DNA from: JAEUJZ01 sp964460115
Lineage (GTDB): Bacteria; Myxococcota_A; Polyangia; Palsa-1104; JAEUJZ01
DNA: 64,000 bases
NCBI GenBank assembly: GCA_964460115.1
Contig: CAYWPR010000030.1
Coordinates: 1-64,000 of the forward strand
Direction of reading: 5' to 3'
Part shown: one piece after another, positions 17,488 through 26,722 of the stretch
Position numbering within the stretch: the stretch's first letter is position 1
How the letters are laid out: each line of letters opens with the position of its first letter
Translations under genes and position numbers: made by a program
Notes under the pieces: generated by a model
What the model was told of the DNA's origin: nothing
Seen by the model: the letters and a program-made list of their open reading frames with translations, nothing else
Database searches by the model: none

Positions 17488-18270
17488 ATGTCCGCTTCCA
17501 CTGCGCAAACTCCTGCCGAAATTCCTGCGAGCCGCGATGCCAGTTCCGCGCCGCAGCTATCCATCGTCATTCCCATCTTTAACGAAGAAGGCATCCTGCA
17601 CGCTGCCATCGTCGATCTTATCGATCGCCTGGCCACCGCGGCAACTTTAGAGCCCCTTTGCCAAAGCTATGAGATCTTGCTTTGCGAAAACGGCTCTACC
17701 GATAAGACAGTACGAGTGGCCAATCAGCTATGCCAACGCTATCCGCAAGTGCGCTGCGAATCGCTAGGCCGTCCCGACTACGGCGCGGCGCTAAAGGCCG
17801 GCATTCTGCGCGCCCGCGGCACATACGTGATGTGCGATGAAATCGATCTTTGCGACGTCGATTTTTATCTGCGGGCTTTGCCGCTTTTGCAAAGTGAGGC
17901 GGCGGAACTCGTCATCGGCTCCAAAGCCATGTCTGGCGCCGACGACAGGCGCCCGCTTTTGCGCCGCGCAGCCACCCGTACCATTAACGGTCTTTTGCGC
18001 TTGCTCGTCGGATTTCATGGCACCGATACACACGGCCTGAAAGCTTTTAGGCGCGTCGCGCTTTTACCGACGATACGCCGCTGCGTGGTGGAAAAGGATC
18101 TATTTGCCTCGGAATTTGTCATTCGCGCCGAACGCGAAGGCTGCCGCCTGCGCGAGATTCCCGTTCACATCGCCGAGAAACGACCGCCGTCGATAAATCT
18201 TTTGCGGCGCATTCCCAATGTCATTAAGAACCTGGTCCGCCTCGCGTATATAATTCGAATCAGAGGCTAG
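17488..18270 (+). CDS. Family 2 glycosyltransferase
   Basis: A 260-residue GT-A fold glycosyltransferase. The N-terminus has LSIVIPIFNEEG, followed by CENGSTDKT in the position of the nucleotide-binding DDGSTD motif, and a DEIDLCDVDFY segment in the position of the metal-binding DxD. It has no membrane segments. The gene lies 15 bp after the FAD oxidoreductase gene and 8 bp before the methyltransferase gene, which suggests an operon for a glycan or glycolipid. Donor and acceptor cannot be predicted. Confidence 0.87.
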   Translation: MSASTAQTPAEIPASRDASSAPQLSIVIPIFNEEGILHAAIVDLIDRLATAATLEPLCQSYEILLCENGSTDKTVRVANQLCQRYPQVRCESLGRPDYGAALKAGILRARGTYVMCDEIDLCDVDFYLRALPLLQSEAAELVIGSKAMSGADDRRPLLRRAATRTINGLLRLLVGFHGTDTHGLKAFRRVALLPTIRRCVVEKDLFASEFVIRAEREGCRLREIPVHIAEKRPPSINLLRRIPNVIKNLVRLAYIIRIRG

Positions 18271-18278
18271 ATGGTTTG

Positions 18279-19274
18279 ATGTCCGCTACGGCCGCGCTTT
18301 TACATACCGCAGCCAGCGTGCCGCCGCACTTGGCGCTGGGGCTTTTGTTTCCGCAAGGTCCCTCGATGATGCGCACGCTGCCGCAGGCGCTGCGGGATTC
18401 TTACGACTTGCATCGCAAGCTGTACGCCCGTCCCGGCTTTGCTGCGCTTTTGCGGCGGCTCGAACGCGAAGATCTGCTGACCTTGCCCGCCATGGCCGCG
18501 GCCACACCGTTTGACATTGCGCGCATTCGTCGCAAATTTCGCAGCGGAACCGTGCGCTTGCCGGTGCAGCCGCCGGATGACTTTCCCTATCCCGATTACT
18601 ATCTGAACGATTTTCACAATCAGAAAAACGGCAACCTGTCGCTGCAAGCCGCGCTGACCTACGAATGGCAAATCAGCGTCGTTTTTTTCAATACAAACCG
18701 CTTAATGCGGCAAGCGGTCGTCGATCAGATTCCCAAAGGCCAGGGACTGCGCATCCTCGATGTCGGCTGCGGCACCGGAGCCTTCATCCCTCAGGCTTAT
18801 TTTCAAGGGCGACGGCATCGCGTCACTGCCATTGATTTGTCGGCGAATTATTTGCGAGTCGGCCGCTTGATGCAGTGGCTGGGAATGCGACCTGGGGCGG
18901 ATTTTCAGCAAATGAACGCCGAGTCGCTGCCCGACGAATTTACCGACCGTTTTGACATCGTCAGCAGCATTTGGCTGCTTCACGAACTGCCGCGTCCATC
19001 GATAGAGCGCGTACTTGATGAAATGGTCCGCGCCCTTAAGCCGGGGGGCCGGCTTGTCCTGCTAGATTCCTGGCAGCTCGCCGACGTTCCTCAATCGCGT
19101 AGCGACGCTGCTTGTTCCGTGGGGCGCTTCTTCGCGCGCTATTTCAATGAGCCCTACTATCTGGCCTACCAGCGCCTCGATATTCCAGCCATGCTGGCGG
19201 CTCGACGGCTGCGCCTTGTCAGCACCGAGCTTTGGTTTCGCTCTAAGCTTTGGGTGGCCGAAAAAAGCGCATAA
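18279..19274 (+). CDS. Class I SAM-dependent methyltransferase
   Basis: A 331-residue methyltransferase. SAM-binding motif I, ILDVGCGTGAF, lies in the middle (about 155), followed by VTAIDLSANYLRVG and the later motifs VSSIWLLHELP and ALKPGGRLVLLDS. The first 150 residues form an additional domain without a recognised family. The ATG at 18279 follows an in-frame TTG directly. It belongs to the oxidoreductase-glycosyltransferase run upstream, and sctL starts 13 bp after it. Confidence 0.85.
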   Translation: MSATAALLHTAASVPPHLALGLLFPQGPSMMRTLPQALRDSYDLHRKLYARPGFAALLRRLEREDLLTLPAMAAATPFDIARIRRKFRSGTVRLPVQPPDDFPYPDYYLNDFHNQKNGNLSLQAALTYEWQISVVFFNTNRLMRQAVVDQIPKGQGLRILDVGCGTGAFIPQAYFQGRRHRVTAIDLSANYLRVGRLMQWLGMRPGADFQQMNAESLPDEFTDRFDIVSSIWLLHELPRPSIERVLDEMVRALKPGGRLVLLDSWQLADVPQSRSDAACSVGRFFARYFNEPYYLAYQRLDIPAMLAARRLRLVSTELWFRSKLWVAEKSA

Positions 19275-19287
19275 TAGACGATTGTTC

Positions 19288-19875
19288 ATGGCGCATGTGC
19301 TTAAGGCCAGCCCGGATGGGGTAAAGCGAAACGGCCAATCGCTGCGTGTCGAAAATGCCCCTTTCGACGCCAAAGTTGAGGCGGAACGCATCATTGCCGC
19401 GGCGCAAAAGGAAGCCGAGCGCCTGCGCACCCAGGCCACTACCGAAGGACGCGAACGTGGCCTGGCCGCCGTCACCGAACTGCTTGTCGCCGCCCGCGCC
19501 AGCGCCACCCGCGCGCAGCGCAATGTCGAAAGCGACCTGCGCGTTTTGGCCGTACGCATCGCCGAACGTATTTTAGAACGCGAGCTTGCCACCCGCCCCG
19601 AAACCGTCGTCGACATTGCCGCGGCGGCGCTGCGACAGGCCGGCGCTCCGCGCGATGTACTTTTGCGGGTGCATCCTGACGACCTTAACGCCCTGGAACG
19701 CGGTCGGCCGCGGCTTTTGGAACGATGCACGCGAGCGCAGGCCGTACAGTTTCGCCCCGATCCGTCCCTGGCGCGGGGCGGCTGCATCGTCGAAACCGAA
19801 CTCGGCACCGTAGACGCCCGCCTGCCCATTCAGCTTGACGCCATCGAACGGGCGCTGCGCGGCTTTCGCGCCTAG
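19288..19875 (+). CDS. sctL: Type III secretion stator protein, SctL/FliH-like
   Basis: A 195-residue protein directly upstream of the secretion ATPase gene. It has an N-terminal tail, an Ala/Glu-rich helix (AERIIAAAQKEAERLR) and the C-terminal region VLAVRIAERILERELATRPETVV typical of FliH/SctL/V-ATPase E-type peripheral stalks. The ATG at 19288 is chosen because upstream codons overlap the methyltransferase frame and lack stalk-like character. By family, it binds and restrains the ATPase under the export gate. No other secretion gene is nearby. Confidence 0.8.
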   Translation: MAHVLKASPDGVKRNGQSLRVENAPFDAKVEAERIIAAAQKEAERLRTQATTEGRERGLAAVTELLVAARASATRAQRNVESDLRVLAVRIAERILERELATRPETVVDIAAAALRQAGAPRDVLLRVHPDDLNALERGRPRLLERCTRAQAVQFRPDPSLARGGCIVETELGTVDARLPIQLDAIERALRGFRA

Positions 19876-19887
19876 GCGCATTTCGAC

Positions 19888-21249
19888 ATGGATACTCGCG
19901 ACCAGCAAGACCCGCTGCATCTTGAAAACGCGCTTTCCGCGGTCGAGCGCATCGTTCCGCAGCGCATCGCCGGCCGCGTGACTGAGCTTACGGGGCTCGT
20001 ATTGCGCGCCACCGCCCCGGGCGCCCGCGTCGGCGAGCTTGTCGAAATCGAGCGCCGCGGCGAACTAGAAAAATCCGCCCCGCTACTTGCCGAAGTCGTT
20101 GGCTTTCGCGGCGAAGAAGTCGTCCTTTTGCCCCTGGGCGCGGCAGTTGGCATAGGCCCGAACTCGATTGTGCGTCCTTTGGGCCGGCCGTTCGCCATTT
20201 CCGTCGGACCGCCGCTTTTAGGACGCGTCCTTGATGCCTACGGCGAGCCCATCGACAGCGGTCCGGCGCTTAGCACCCAGCAAGCCGATTTGATGCTGTC
20301 TTCCGTGGAGCGCGATGCCCCTGAACCGCTGCGTCGCCGCCGCGTCACTGAACCATTGCCCTTCGGCATTCGCACCATCGACGGCTGTCTGACCATCGGG
20401 CAAGGCCAACGAATAGGCTTATTTTCCGGGCCGGGACAGGGCAAAACCACCCTGATTGGTCAAATCGCCCGCAACACCAGCGCCGATGTCACCGTGATTG
20501 GCCTTATCGGAGAACGCGGTCGCGAAGTTCGCGATTTTGTCGATACCCAGCTTGACGCCGATGCCAAACAGCGCACCGTGGTGGTGTGCGCGACCTCTGA
20601 TCAGCCTCCGCTTTTGCGCTTAAAGGCCGCCCTGTCGGCAACCACCATTGCCGAACATTTTCGCGATCGCGGCAAGCGCGTGCTTTTGCTGCTGGATTCG
20701 CTGACTCGGGTGGCGCGAGCCCAGCGCGAAGTTGGCCTGGCCGCCGGCGAGCTTCCCGCCCGCCAAGGATATCCGCCGTCGGTCTTTGCGCTGTTGCCGC
20801 GGCTTTTGGAACGAACTGGCCAAGCCGAGTTCGGCTCGATCACTGCCGTCTACGCCGTGCTCATTACCGGTACGAGCGATGACGTAGATGACATTATTGC
20901 CGACGAAGTACGCGCCACTTTAGATGGCCATATCGAGCTTTCGCGCGAACTTGCCGAGCGCGGCCATCATCCAGCCATCGATGTCCTGCGATCTTTATCG
21001 CGCGTCATGGACGATCTGGTCGATACGGCGCAGCGTCAGACCGCAGCTCGACTGCGCGAAGCATTGGCCATCGCCGCACGTCAGCGCGATCTGCTTCTGC
21101 TTGGCGCGTATCAACGCGGCAGCGATCCGCTGACCGATGCCGCGCTCGACAGGCTTCCGGCCATCGAAGCCTTTTTGCGCCAGGAACGCGGCGAACGCAG
21201 CGATTTTTTAGAAACCAAGCGCCGCTTGATGGAACTTTTTTCCAAATAA
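19888..21249 (+). CDS. sctN: Type III secretion/flagellar-type ATPase, SctN/FliI-like
   Basis: A 453-residue rotary-type ATPase of the FliI/SctN group. It has an N-terminal beta-barrel domain (about 20-110), a Walker A variant with K186-T187 (SGPGQGKT), catalytic E209 in IGERGREV, Walker B LLLLDSLTRVARAQRE, and the conserved GLAAGELPARQGYPPSVFA. The P-loop begins with Ser rather than Ala/Gly and has Gln where Val is usual, but the catalytic Lys, Thr and Glu are present. It follows sctL by 12 bp. No other flagellar or injectisome genes occur in the window, so this is an orphan pair here. Confidence 0.9.
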   Translation: MDTRDQQDPLHLENALSAVERIVPQRIAGRVTELTGLVLRATAPGARVGELVEIERRGELEKSAPLLAEVVGFRGEEVVLLPLGAAVGIGPNSIVRPLGRPFAISVGPPLLGRVLDAYGEPIDSGPALSTQQADLMLSSVERDAPEPLRRRRVTEPLPFGIRTIDGCLTIGQGQRIGLFSGPGQGKTTLIGQIARNTSADVTVIGLIGERGREVRDFVDTQLDADAKQRTVVVCATSDQPPLLRLKAALSATTIAEHFRDRGKRVLLLLDSLTRVARAQREVGLAAGELPARQGYPPSVFALLPRLLERTGQAEFGSITAVYAVLITGTSDDVDDIIADEVRATLDGHIELSRELAERGHHPAIDVLRSLSRVMDDLVDTAQRQTAARLREALAIAARQRDLLLLGAYQRGSDPLTDAALDRLPAIEAFLRQERGERSDFLETKRRLMELFSK

Positions 21250-21300
21250 ATTCGCGGCAATGCCAGACGCTATCTTGCAAATCGCCTTCGGCATACGTGG

Positions 21301-21328
21301 TTGACTGTCGGACTTGGTATGCAATAAT
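21301..21328 (+). promoter_or_regulatory. Sigma-70 promoter of ftsH
   Basis: TTGACT (21301-21306), a 16-bp spacer ending in the extended -10 element TGC, and AATAAT (21323-21328) form a strong vegetative promoter. The expected start point near 21335 gives a leader of about 98 nt before the TTG start of ftsH. Confidence 0.6.
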
Positions 21329-21432
21329 GACAGGGTTTCCTCTGAGTCGATGCAGGCCATTTCGGGCCACCGCTGATAAGTTTCTCTTGCATTGGTAGTC
21401 AGGCATCCTTAAGTTCGCCGACGAGGTGCGCG

Positions 21433-23373
21433 TTGCGACAGACGCAAAAAACAATACTAGTTTGGGTAATGATGGCATTGGCCTTCGTGGTCGCTTACGA
21501 ACTTATCCTCGGAGCGCGCAGCCACGACGAAGATCGGCCAAGTTTTAGCGGTTTTATGCAGGAGGTTGAAAAAAGTCCTGCCCACATTAAGAGCGTACGT
21601 ATCGACGGCCAAGAGTACCACGTCGCCTACAACGAACCGCCGCCCAAGGACAAGGTGCGCCTAGTTGGGCCTCCGGAAATTGCGCAGGGGCAGATCTTGG
21701 CGGCCTTGGACAAAGCCAAGATTCGCTATGAGATCGAAAAACACGACGACAGTGGCTGGCTGACTCTGCTTTTAGGCAGCTTTTTACCGATGGTGGTGAT
21801 CGTTTTTTTGTTCTACGTCATCATGCGACAGATCCAGGCCGGCGGCGGCAAAGCAATGAGCTTTGGCAAAGCCAAAGCCAAATTGCTGACCGACAATCAG
21901 AACAAAGTGACTTTTGCCGACGTCGCGGGCGTTGAAGAAGCCAAGGACGAAGTCGAAGAAATCATCGCGTTTCTGAAGGATCCGAAAAAATTCACTCGGC
22001 TTGGCGGCCGCATTCCTAAAGGCGTTCTCATGATGGGTCCGCCTGGAACCGGCAAAACTCTGCTAGCTCGCGCCATTGCCGGCGAGGCCGGAGTGCCCTT
22101 CTTCAGCATTTCGGGAAGCGATTTTGTCGAAATGTTCGTCGGCGTTGGTGCCAGCCGGGTGCGCGACTTGTTTGAGCAAGGCAAGCGCCATGCCCCGTGT
22201 ATTATTTTCATCGACGAAATCGATGCCGTCGGCCGGCATCGTGGGGCGGGCCTCGGCGGCGGTCATGATGAACGCGAGCAGACGCTAAACCAGCTTCTGG
22301 TCGAGATGGATGGTTTTGAATCCAATGATGGCGTGATCATGATCGCGGCCACCAATCGGCCGGATGTGCTTGATCCCGCTCTTTTGCGGCCTGGACGCTT
22401 CGATCGCCGCATTGTCGTCCCCCGTCCCGACGTCAAAGGCCGAGAAGGTATTTTGCGCGTTCACGCCCGCCGTGTACCCCTCGGCGGCGATGTCGAACTG
22501 GGAGTTGTAGCGCGTGGCACCCCGGGCTTCTCGGGTGCGGATCTAGAGTCGCTGGTCAATGAAGCGGCGCTTTTGGCAGCTCGCAAAGACAAAAACATCG
22601 TCGAGATGCGCGATTTTGAGGAAGCCAAGGACAAAGTCCTGATGGGTCCGGAACGCAAATCGATGGTCATTTCCGATAAGGAAAAGCGCATTACCGCTTA
22701 TCACGAAGCTGGACACGCGATGGTCGCCAGGCTGGTTCCGGGCACCGATCCGGTGCATCGCGTCACCATCATTCCGCGCGGCCCAACGCTGGGCGTTACC
22801 CAGCAGTTGCCGACCGAAGATCGTCTGAATGCCACCAAAGACTGGGCTGAAGGAGCGATCGCCGTGCTGATGGGAGGACGCGTTGCCGAGGAATTGATTT
22901 TCGGCCACCTGACCACCGGCGCCGGCAACGACTTAGAACGCGCTACAGATTTGGCCCGCAAAATGGTCTGCAATTGGGGGATGAGTGAAAAGCTGGGCCC
23001 GCTGACCTTTGGCCGCAAAGAAGAACACGTCTTTTTGGGCCGCGAGATCGGTCAAGCGCAGAACTATTCCGAAGATACTTCGCGACTCATCGATTCCGAG
23101 GTCAAACGCGTCGTCATGGAGCAGTACGGCAAAGCGCACCACATGCTAAAGACTCACCTCGATCAGCTAAAGACGATCGCGGAAGCGCTGCTTACCCATG
23201 AGACCCTGTCCGGCGATGACATCGATATACTGATGAAGGGCGGCACGCTGCCCCAGACCAGTTCGCGCCCGCTGTCACCTACCCGCGGCGATGCCAATTC
23301 TGACGCCCGCCCAGTGAGTCCCGGACTGCTCAGCCCTGGACTGCTTACGCCGGCTGCTCCCGAAAAAGCCTGA
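21433..23373 (+). CDS. ftsH: ATP-dependent membrane zinc protease FtsH
   Basis: A 646-residue membrane AAA+ protease that degrades misfolded membrane proteins and selected regulators. The first membrane segment is at about 8-26, a periplasmic domain runs to about 107, and the second segment is at about 109-131. The AAA domain shows Walker A GPPGTGKT at 202-209, Walker B IIFIDEIDAV and the second region of homology RPGRFDRR. The zinc protease site is HEAGH at 424-428. The C-terminus ends in a Pro-rich tail with repeated SPGLL units. The TTG start is supported by GAGGTG about 6 nt upstream; the first in-frame ATG would cut into membrane segment 1. Confidence 0.96.
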   Translation: MRQTQKTILVWVMMALAFVVAYELILGARSHDEDRPSFSGFMQEVEKSPAHIKSVRIDGQEYHVAYNEPPPKDKVRLVGPPEIAQGQILAALDKAKIRYEIEKHDDSGWLTLLLGSFLPMVVIVFLFYVIMRQIQAGGGKAMSFGKAKAKLLTDNQNKVTFADVAGVEEAKDEVEEIIAFLKDPKKFTRLGGRIPKGVLMMGPPGTGKTLLARAIAGEAGVPFFSISGSDFVEMFVGVGASRVRDLFEQGKRHAPCIIFIDEIDAVGRHRGAGLGGGHDEREQTLNQLLVEMDGFESNDGVIMIAATNRPDVLDPALLRPGRFDRRIVVPRPDVKGREGILRVHARRVPLGGDVELGVVARGTPGFSGADLESLVNEAALLAARKDKNIVEMRDFEEAKDKVLMGPERKSMVISDKEKRITAYHEAGHAMVARLVPGTDPVHRVTIIPRGPTLGVTQQLPTEDRLNATKDWAEGAIAVLMGGRVAEELIFGHLTTGAGNDLERATDLARKMVCNWGMSEKLGPLTFGRKEEHVFLGREIGQAQNYSEDTSRLIDSEVKRVVMEQYGKAHHMLKTHLDQLKTIAEALLTHETLSGDDIDILMKGGTLPQTSSRPLSPTRGDANSDARPVSPGLLSPGLLTPAAPEKA

Positions 23374-23420
23374 CGCGAAACGCTGTGGCTCCCCGCCGCA
23401 GCATTTCGCTGCACTTTAGC

Positions 23421-23760
23421 GTTTACACACCAAGCCGACCTCTTGGATTAGGCTGCGCAATTTTGGTGTTTACACACCAAATCGGCAGCTCGGATCGGAA
23501 CTCGCAGCTTTGGTGTTTACACACCAAGTCGGCAGCTTGGAACAGGCTGCGCAATTTTGGTGTTTACACACCAAGCCGACCTCTTGGAACAGGCTGCGCG
23601 ATTTTGGCGTTTACACACCAAGCCGACCTCTTGGATTAGGCTGCGCAATTTTGGTGTTTACACACCAAGCCGACCTCTTGGATTAGGCTGCGCAATTTTT
23701 GGTGTTTACACACCAAGTCAGCCGCTTGTCGGGCCTCGTGTCTGGGGTCTACACACCAAG
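23421..23760. repeat. Tandem array of eight 47-bp units with an 18-bp dyad
   Basis: The conserved core starts at 23421, 23468, 23515, 23562, 23609, 23656, 23704 and 23747: five exact 47-bp steps, then 48 and 43. Each full unit carries the inverted repeat TTGGTGT-TTAC-ACACCAA, perfect in units 2, 3, 4, 6 and 7. The remaining 29 bp are also largely conserved and fall into two main types. The array lies between the end of ftsH and the end of the convergent pseudokinase gene. Binding sites for a dimeric protein, a decoy or terminator array, or a minisatellite are all possible. Confidence 0.95.
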
Positions 23761-23876
23761 AATTGCTTCGCACATCGCTTTTTCTGGCCACAAGTACTGC
23801 GTTCTAGAACTTGCTTTGAAATCGAAACGCGCTGCCGGTTTACTTGCCAAACAGCGCGACGGAAGGGTGCCAGCGC

Positions 23877-26579
23877 CTAGTATTTCACTTTGAGCTTGAG
23901 CGGCTTTTTGCCCTTTTTGGCTTTGATCTTCTTTTCTTTCACATCGCCGCTCGCGGGATCAAGAAAGCCGAGAACGTGCTTGCCAGGCGAGACACTTATG
24001 GCATCACTCGGGCAACTATGTCCGCTGTCGTTGCCGTCGACAAGGATGCGCCGCTTGCCGTCGGTCTTGCACTTGATCTTTAAGGCGGCAGCTCCTGAAA
24101 CTTCCGCAGGCAACTTGGCTGGCTCAAGTGCGAGCTCTAACTTGGCGCCCGCGCTAACTTCGCGCCGAAGCAGGGCATAATCTTCAGCAATTAGAACTAG
24201 CTTGTGCTTGCCAGCGCTAAGCTTCAGGGTCAGCGGCGTACTGCCCTTCTCTTCACCATCAATGAGTACCACAGCATTCGGCGTGGTATTTAGCGGTAAA
24301 GAATCGGCAGGTATCTGTTCGCGCTCCTTGGCGGTGCCCGCGTCGGCTGCTTTGTTCTCGGTCAGGCCGCCATCGTTCTTCCCAGCACTCGTCGATGCTG
24401 TTGGCGTGGCAAGCAGCAGATAACCAAGGCCGCAAGCCAAAAGCAGCGTCAAGCCGCCGCCAATCAAAAGAAGTGGCCGCGACCGTTTTGGCTTCAAATT
24501 CTCGGGCGGGACTTCTACTGATTTTGTCGCCGCGGCAACGGCCGCAGCATGTCCGGATGAGCTGCCTGACGCCGCCGTCGGATCCAGTTCAACGGCGTCG
24601 GTAGGAATTTTGATGACATCCGCAGGGGCGGTATTCGTCAGCACGCGCGCATTGGGTTCAGAAATGGGCCCCGATCGACGCTTCCCCTGGATGGCAGGAT
24701 CGGCGGTCGCTACCGCTCTGGCCGCAGCATCGAGCGAAGCCTGATTGGTCGGTTCATCGTCGATGGCGCCCTTTTCGGCGAACAGCTTCACCGGAACCAA
24801 CTGCGGATTGGTTTCCCCCACCGAAAGCAGATCAACAGAGTTCGCCATCGCCGCTGCCGCACCACGCAAATCTTTGCTTGAAGCAGCTTTGCCTTGCCCC
24901 TGCGATTCCATCTCCAGCACCGCGCTGACCTCGGCCACATCGACCTCAGCGGTTGGGGTCGCGGCGCTCGTCTGGGCCGCATTGGCACGCTGTCCCGGTG
25001 TTCGAGCTCGCGGATTGACGGTCACTGGACTTGTTTTCGTTTTGGCGGCGGTGCCAGCGGCCGGTGTCGCCCCCTGCGCGGCTGAAACAGTTGGAGCAGG
25101 GGGCGAAGGGCTTGTGCTTGGGCGGGCCTCTATCGCCGAATTGGCGCCAGAGACCCGCTGCTGAGGCAGCTTGCCGGTGGCCGGCTTCTCGCCCGCTTCA
25201 TCGACGGATACCTGATCGCTTTTGGAAGCCAACCACTCCAGTCCGCTGCGCGGCTTTACGCCCGGCTTTAGATCGTCTTTGCTGCGCCCGCGATTCTGCT
25301 TGCTATCATCGGTGCGCGCTACGGCCTCCACACTTCCGGTGGTCGCTTTGCCAAGCTGCCGACGTCCGGATTCCTCTGTGGAAGTGGCAATTTTGGGATT
25401 GGTCGCCAGCAGCGGACGCGACGTTGGTAAAGGGGTCTCATCATTGTCGCGCAAGCCCGGAATGGCTTCTGCATCTGGTTGCGCGGCGGCACGGGCCGGC
25501 TTTTTTGCGGAATCGCTAGGCTCACGCGGCGGTACCGATTTAAGCGGTTTGTCACCAACTGCCGAAACGCGATGGCGGGCCGAGACCCCAGCGACGCTCA
25601 CTTTGACATCGCCAGCCTTGGCGGCCGGCGGCGGCGGTAGCGGTTCGGCGCTCGATCGTTCGCTGACCGTGACCGGCTGCGGCACCGTATCGCTGGAGCC
25701 TTGAAATTTTTCAGCGATGCGAGCCAAGACTTCGCGCACCGTGGCCGTTTCATGCCCGGAAAGAGCCTCAAAGGCCGCGGCCAGCTCGCGCATCGAGTTT
25801 GGCCGCTCCGTACGAACCCCCGAACGGGCGCGATCAAGCAGCGGTCGAAGCCCATCCATAAGTGCTTTGTTGGCTGCGGCTTTGCCACCACTGTCGAGTA
25901 GCTCACTCAGCAAAACGCCGAGGGCGTAAATATCGCAAAAAGGTCCCGGCGGCGTCCCGGTTTGAACTTCTTTGGGCAAATAGCTTTGCAGCGGCTTGAG
26001 GTTTGGATCGCTAGACCAAGCCGCCGGGGACAAAATTTGCGCCAAGCCCAAATCAGATAGCAGGACCCGCCCCTGCATTCCACTCGGCCCCGTGCTATCC
26101 AGCCATACAGAAGTCGGAGACAAAAACCCGTGCCACAGGCCGCGCTCGTGAGCCATGGCCAGCGTATTTGCCAAACTATGACCAATATGCGCCACCACGG
26201 CCGGCCATACCGCAGCGGCACGCGCCGGTTCGATCAGCAGATCAAAGCCCGGACGCAGTTTGCGCAAATCCCCAAAACCGACAAACTCAAAAACGGCAAA
26301 AGCATCGTTGCCGCTTTGTTGCACCGCCGGCTCAACCAGGCGCAGCACGCCCCCTTGCGAATCCGCCGTCTGCAGCTCCGCATAGGTTTTTAGCGCGGTC
26401 TGCAAACGTAAAAGACCGGCCGGATCCTTGCTTAGCGCCGGATGCAGGCGTGTAATAAGTAGCTGTGTCTCTACACCGACGAGCCCAAAGCGCTTGGCAC
26501 GCCACAGTTCCCCAACCGGATCTGTGCCTAGACGCTCGACGCAGGTGTACCTCCCAAGCGTGAAGGTGCGCGTCACCAC
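23877..26579 (-). CDS. Membrane pseudokinase with PEGA-like C-terminus
   Basis: A 900-residue protein with an N-terminal Hanks-type kinase fold (about 8-290) whose catalytic residues are gone. The glycine loop is absent, the beta-3 Lys is replaced (ITRLHP, T43), the HRD motif reads HGF and its later Asn is Ser, while the DLG Asp remains. It clearly resembles the active kinase encoded at 34716-37739 (RAK-FGL-G-E spacing). A long disordered Ala/Pro/Thr-rich linker (about 290-730) precedes one membrane segment (LLLIGGGLTLLLACGLGYLLL) and two PEGA-like beta repeats. A GTG start is used. The likely role is a scaffold or sensor rather than an enzyme. Confidence 0.85.
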   Translation of the reverse strand: MVTRTFTLGRYTCVERLGTDPVGELWRAKRFGLVGVETQLLITRLHPALSKDPAGLLRLQTALKTYAELQTADSQGGVLRLVEPAVQQSGNDAFAVFEFVGFGDLRKLRPGFDLLIEPARAAAVWPAVVAHIGHSLANTLAMAHERGLWHGFLSPTSVWLDSTGPSGMQGRVLLSDLGLAQILSPAAWSSDPNLKPLQSYLPKEVQTGTPPGPFCDIYALGVLLSELLDSGGKAAANKALMDGLRPLLDRARSGVRTERPNSMRELAAAFEALSGHETATVREVLARIAEKFQGSSDTVPQPVTVSERSSAEPLPPPPAAKAGDVKVSVAGVSARHRVSAVGDKPLKSVPPREPSDSAKKPARAAAQPDAEAIPGLRDNDETPLPTSRPLLATNPKIATSTEESGRRQLGKATTGSVEAVARTDDSKQNRGRSKDDLKPGVKPRSGLEWLASKSDQVSVDEAGEKPATGKLPQQRVSGANSAIEARPSTSPSPPAPTVSAAQGATPAAGTAAKTKTSPVTVNPRARTPGQRANAAQTSAATPTAEVDVAEVSAVLEMESQGQGKAASSKDLRGAAAAMANSVDLLSVGETNPQLVPVKLFAEKGAIDDEPTNQASLDAAARAVATADPAIQGKRRSGPISEPNARVLTNTAPADVIKIPTDAVELDPTAASGSSSGHAAAVAAATKSVEVPPENLKPKRSRPLLLIGGGLTLLLACGLGYLLLATPTASTSAGKNDGGLTENKAADAGTAKEREQIPADSLPLNTTPNAVVLIDGEEKGSTPLTLKLSAGKHKLVLIAEDYALLRREVSAGAKLELALEPAKLPAEVSGAAALKIKCKTDGKRRILVDGNDSGHSCPSDAISVSPGKHVLGFLDPASGDVKEKKIKAKKGKKPLKLKVKY

Positions 26580-26722
26580 AGCAGTATCTTAGCACGACTT
26601 GTGCGCAGAAATCGTAAGGTTGCCTAATAATTAAGTTACAAAAATAAGAATGCAGTCGATTTTGGCCGACGCCGAAGACGATTCCTGCGATTGCGCGGTT
26701 CCTTCCTCAATAAATAGCACTG

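Noticed and set aside
21250..21432. tRNA or small RNA between sctN and ftsH
   Set aside because: No cloverleaf could be drawn; the region is explained by the ftsH promoter and leader.
23421..23760. CRISPR array
   Set aside because: The intervals between the dyads are also conserved and not unique, the repeat part is only about 18-20 bp, and no cas genes are near.
23385..23893. Plus-strand ORFs of 64-107 codons across the tandem repeats (peptides with VYTPS, FTHQ and LHTK units)
   Set aside because: The 47-bp unit is not a multiple of three and simply has no stops in two or more frames; the three peptide types are one repeat read in shifting frames. No ribosome site or start is convincing.
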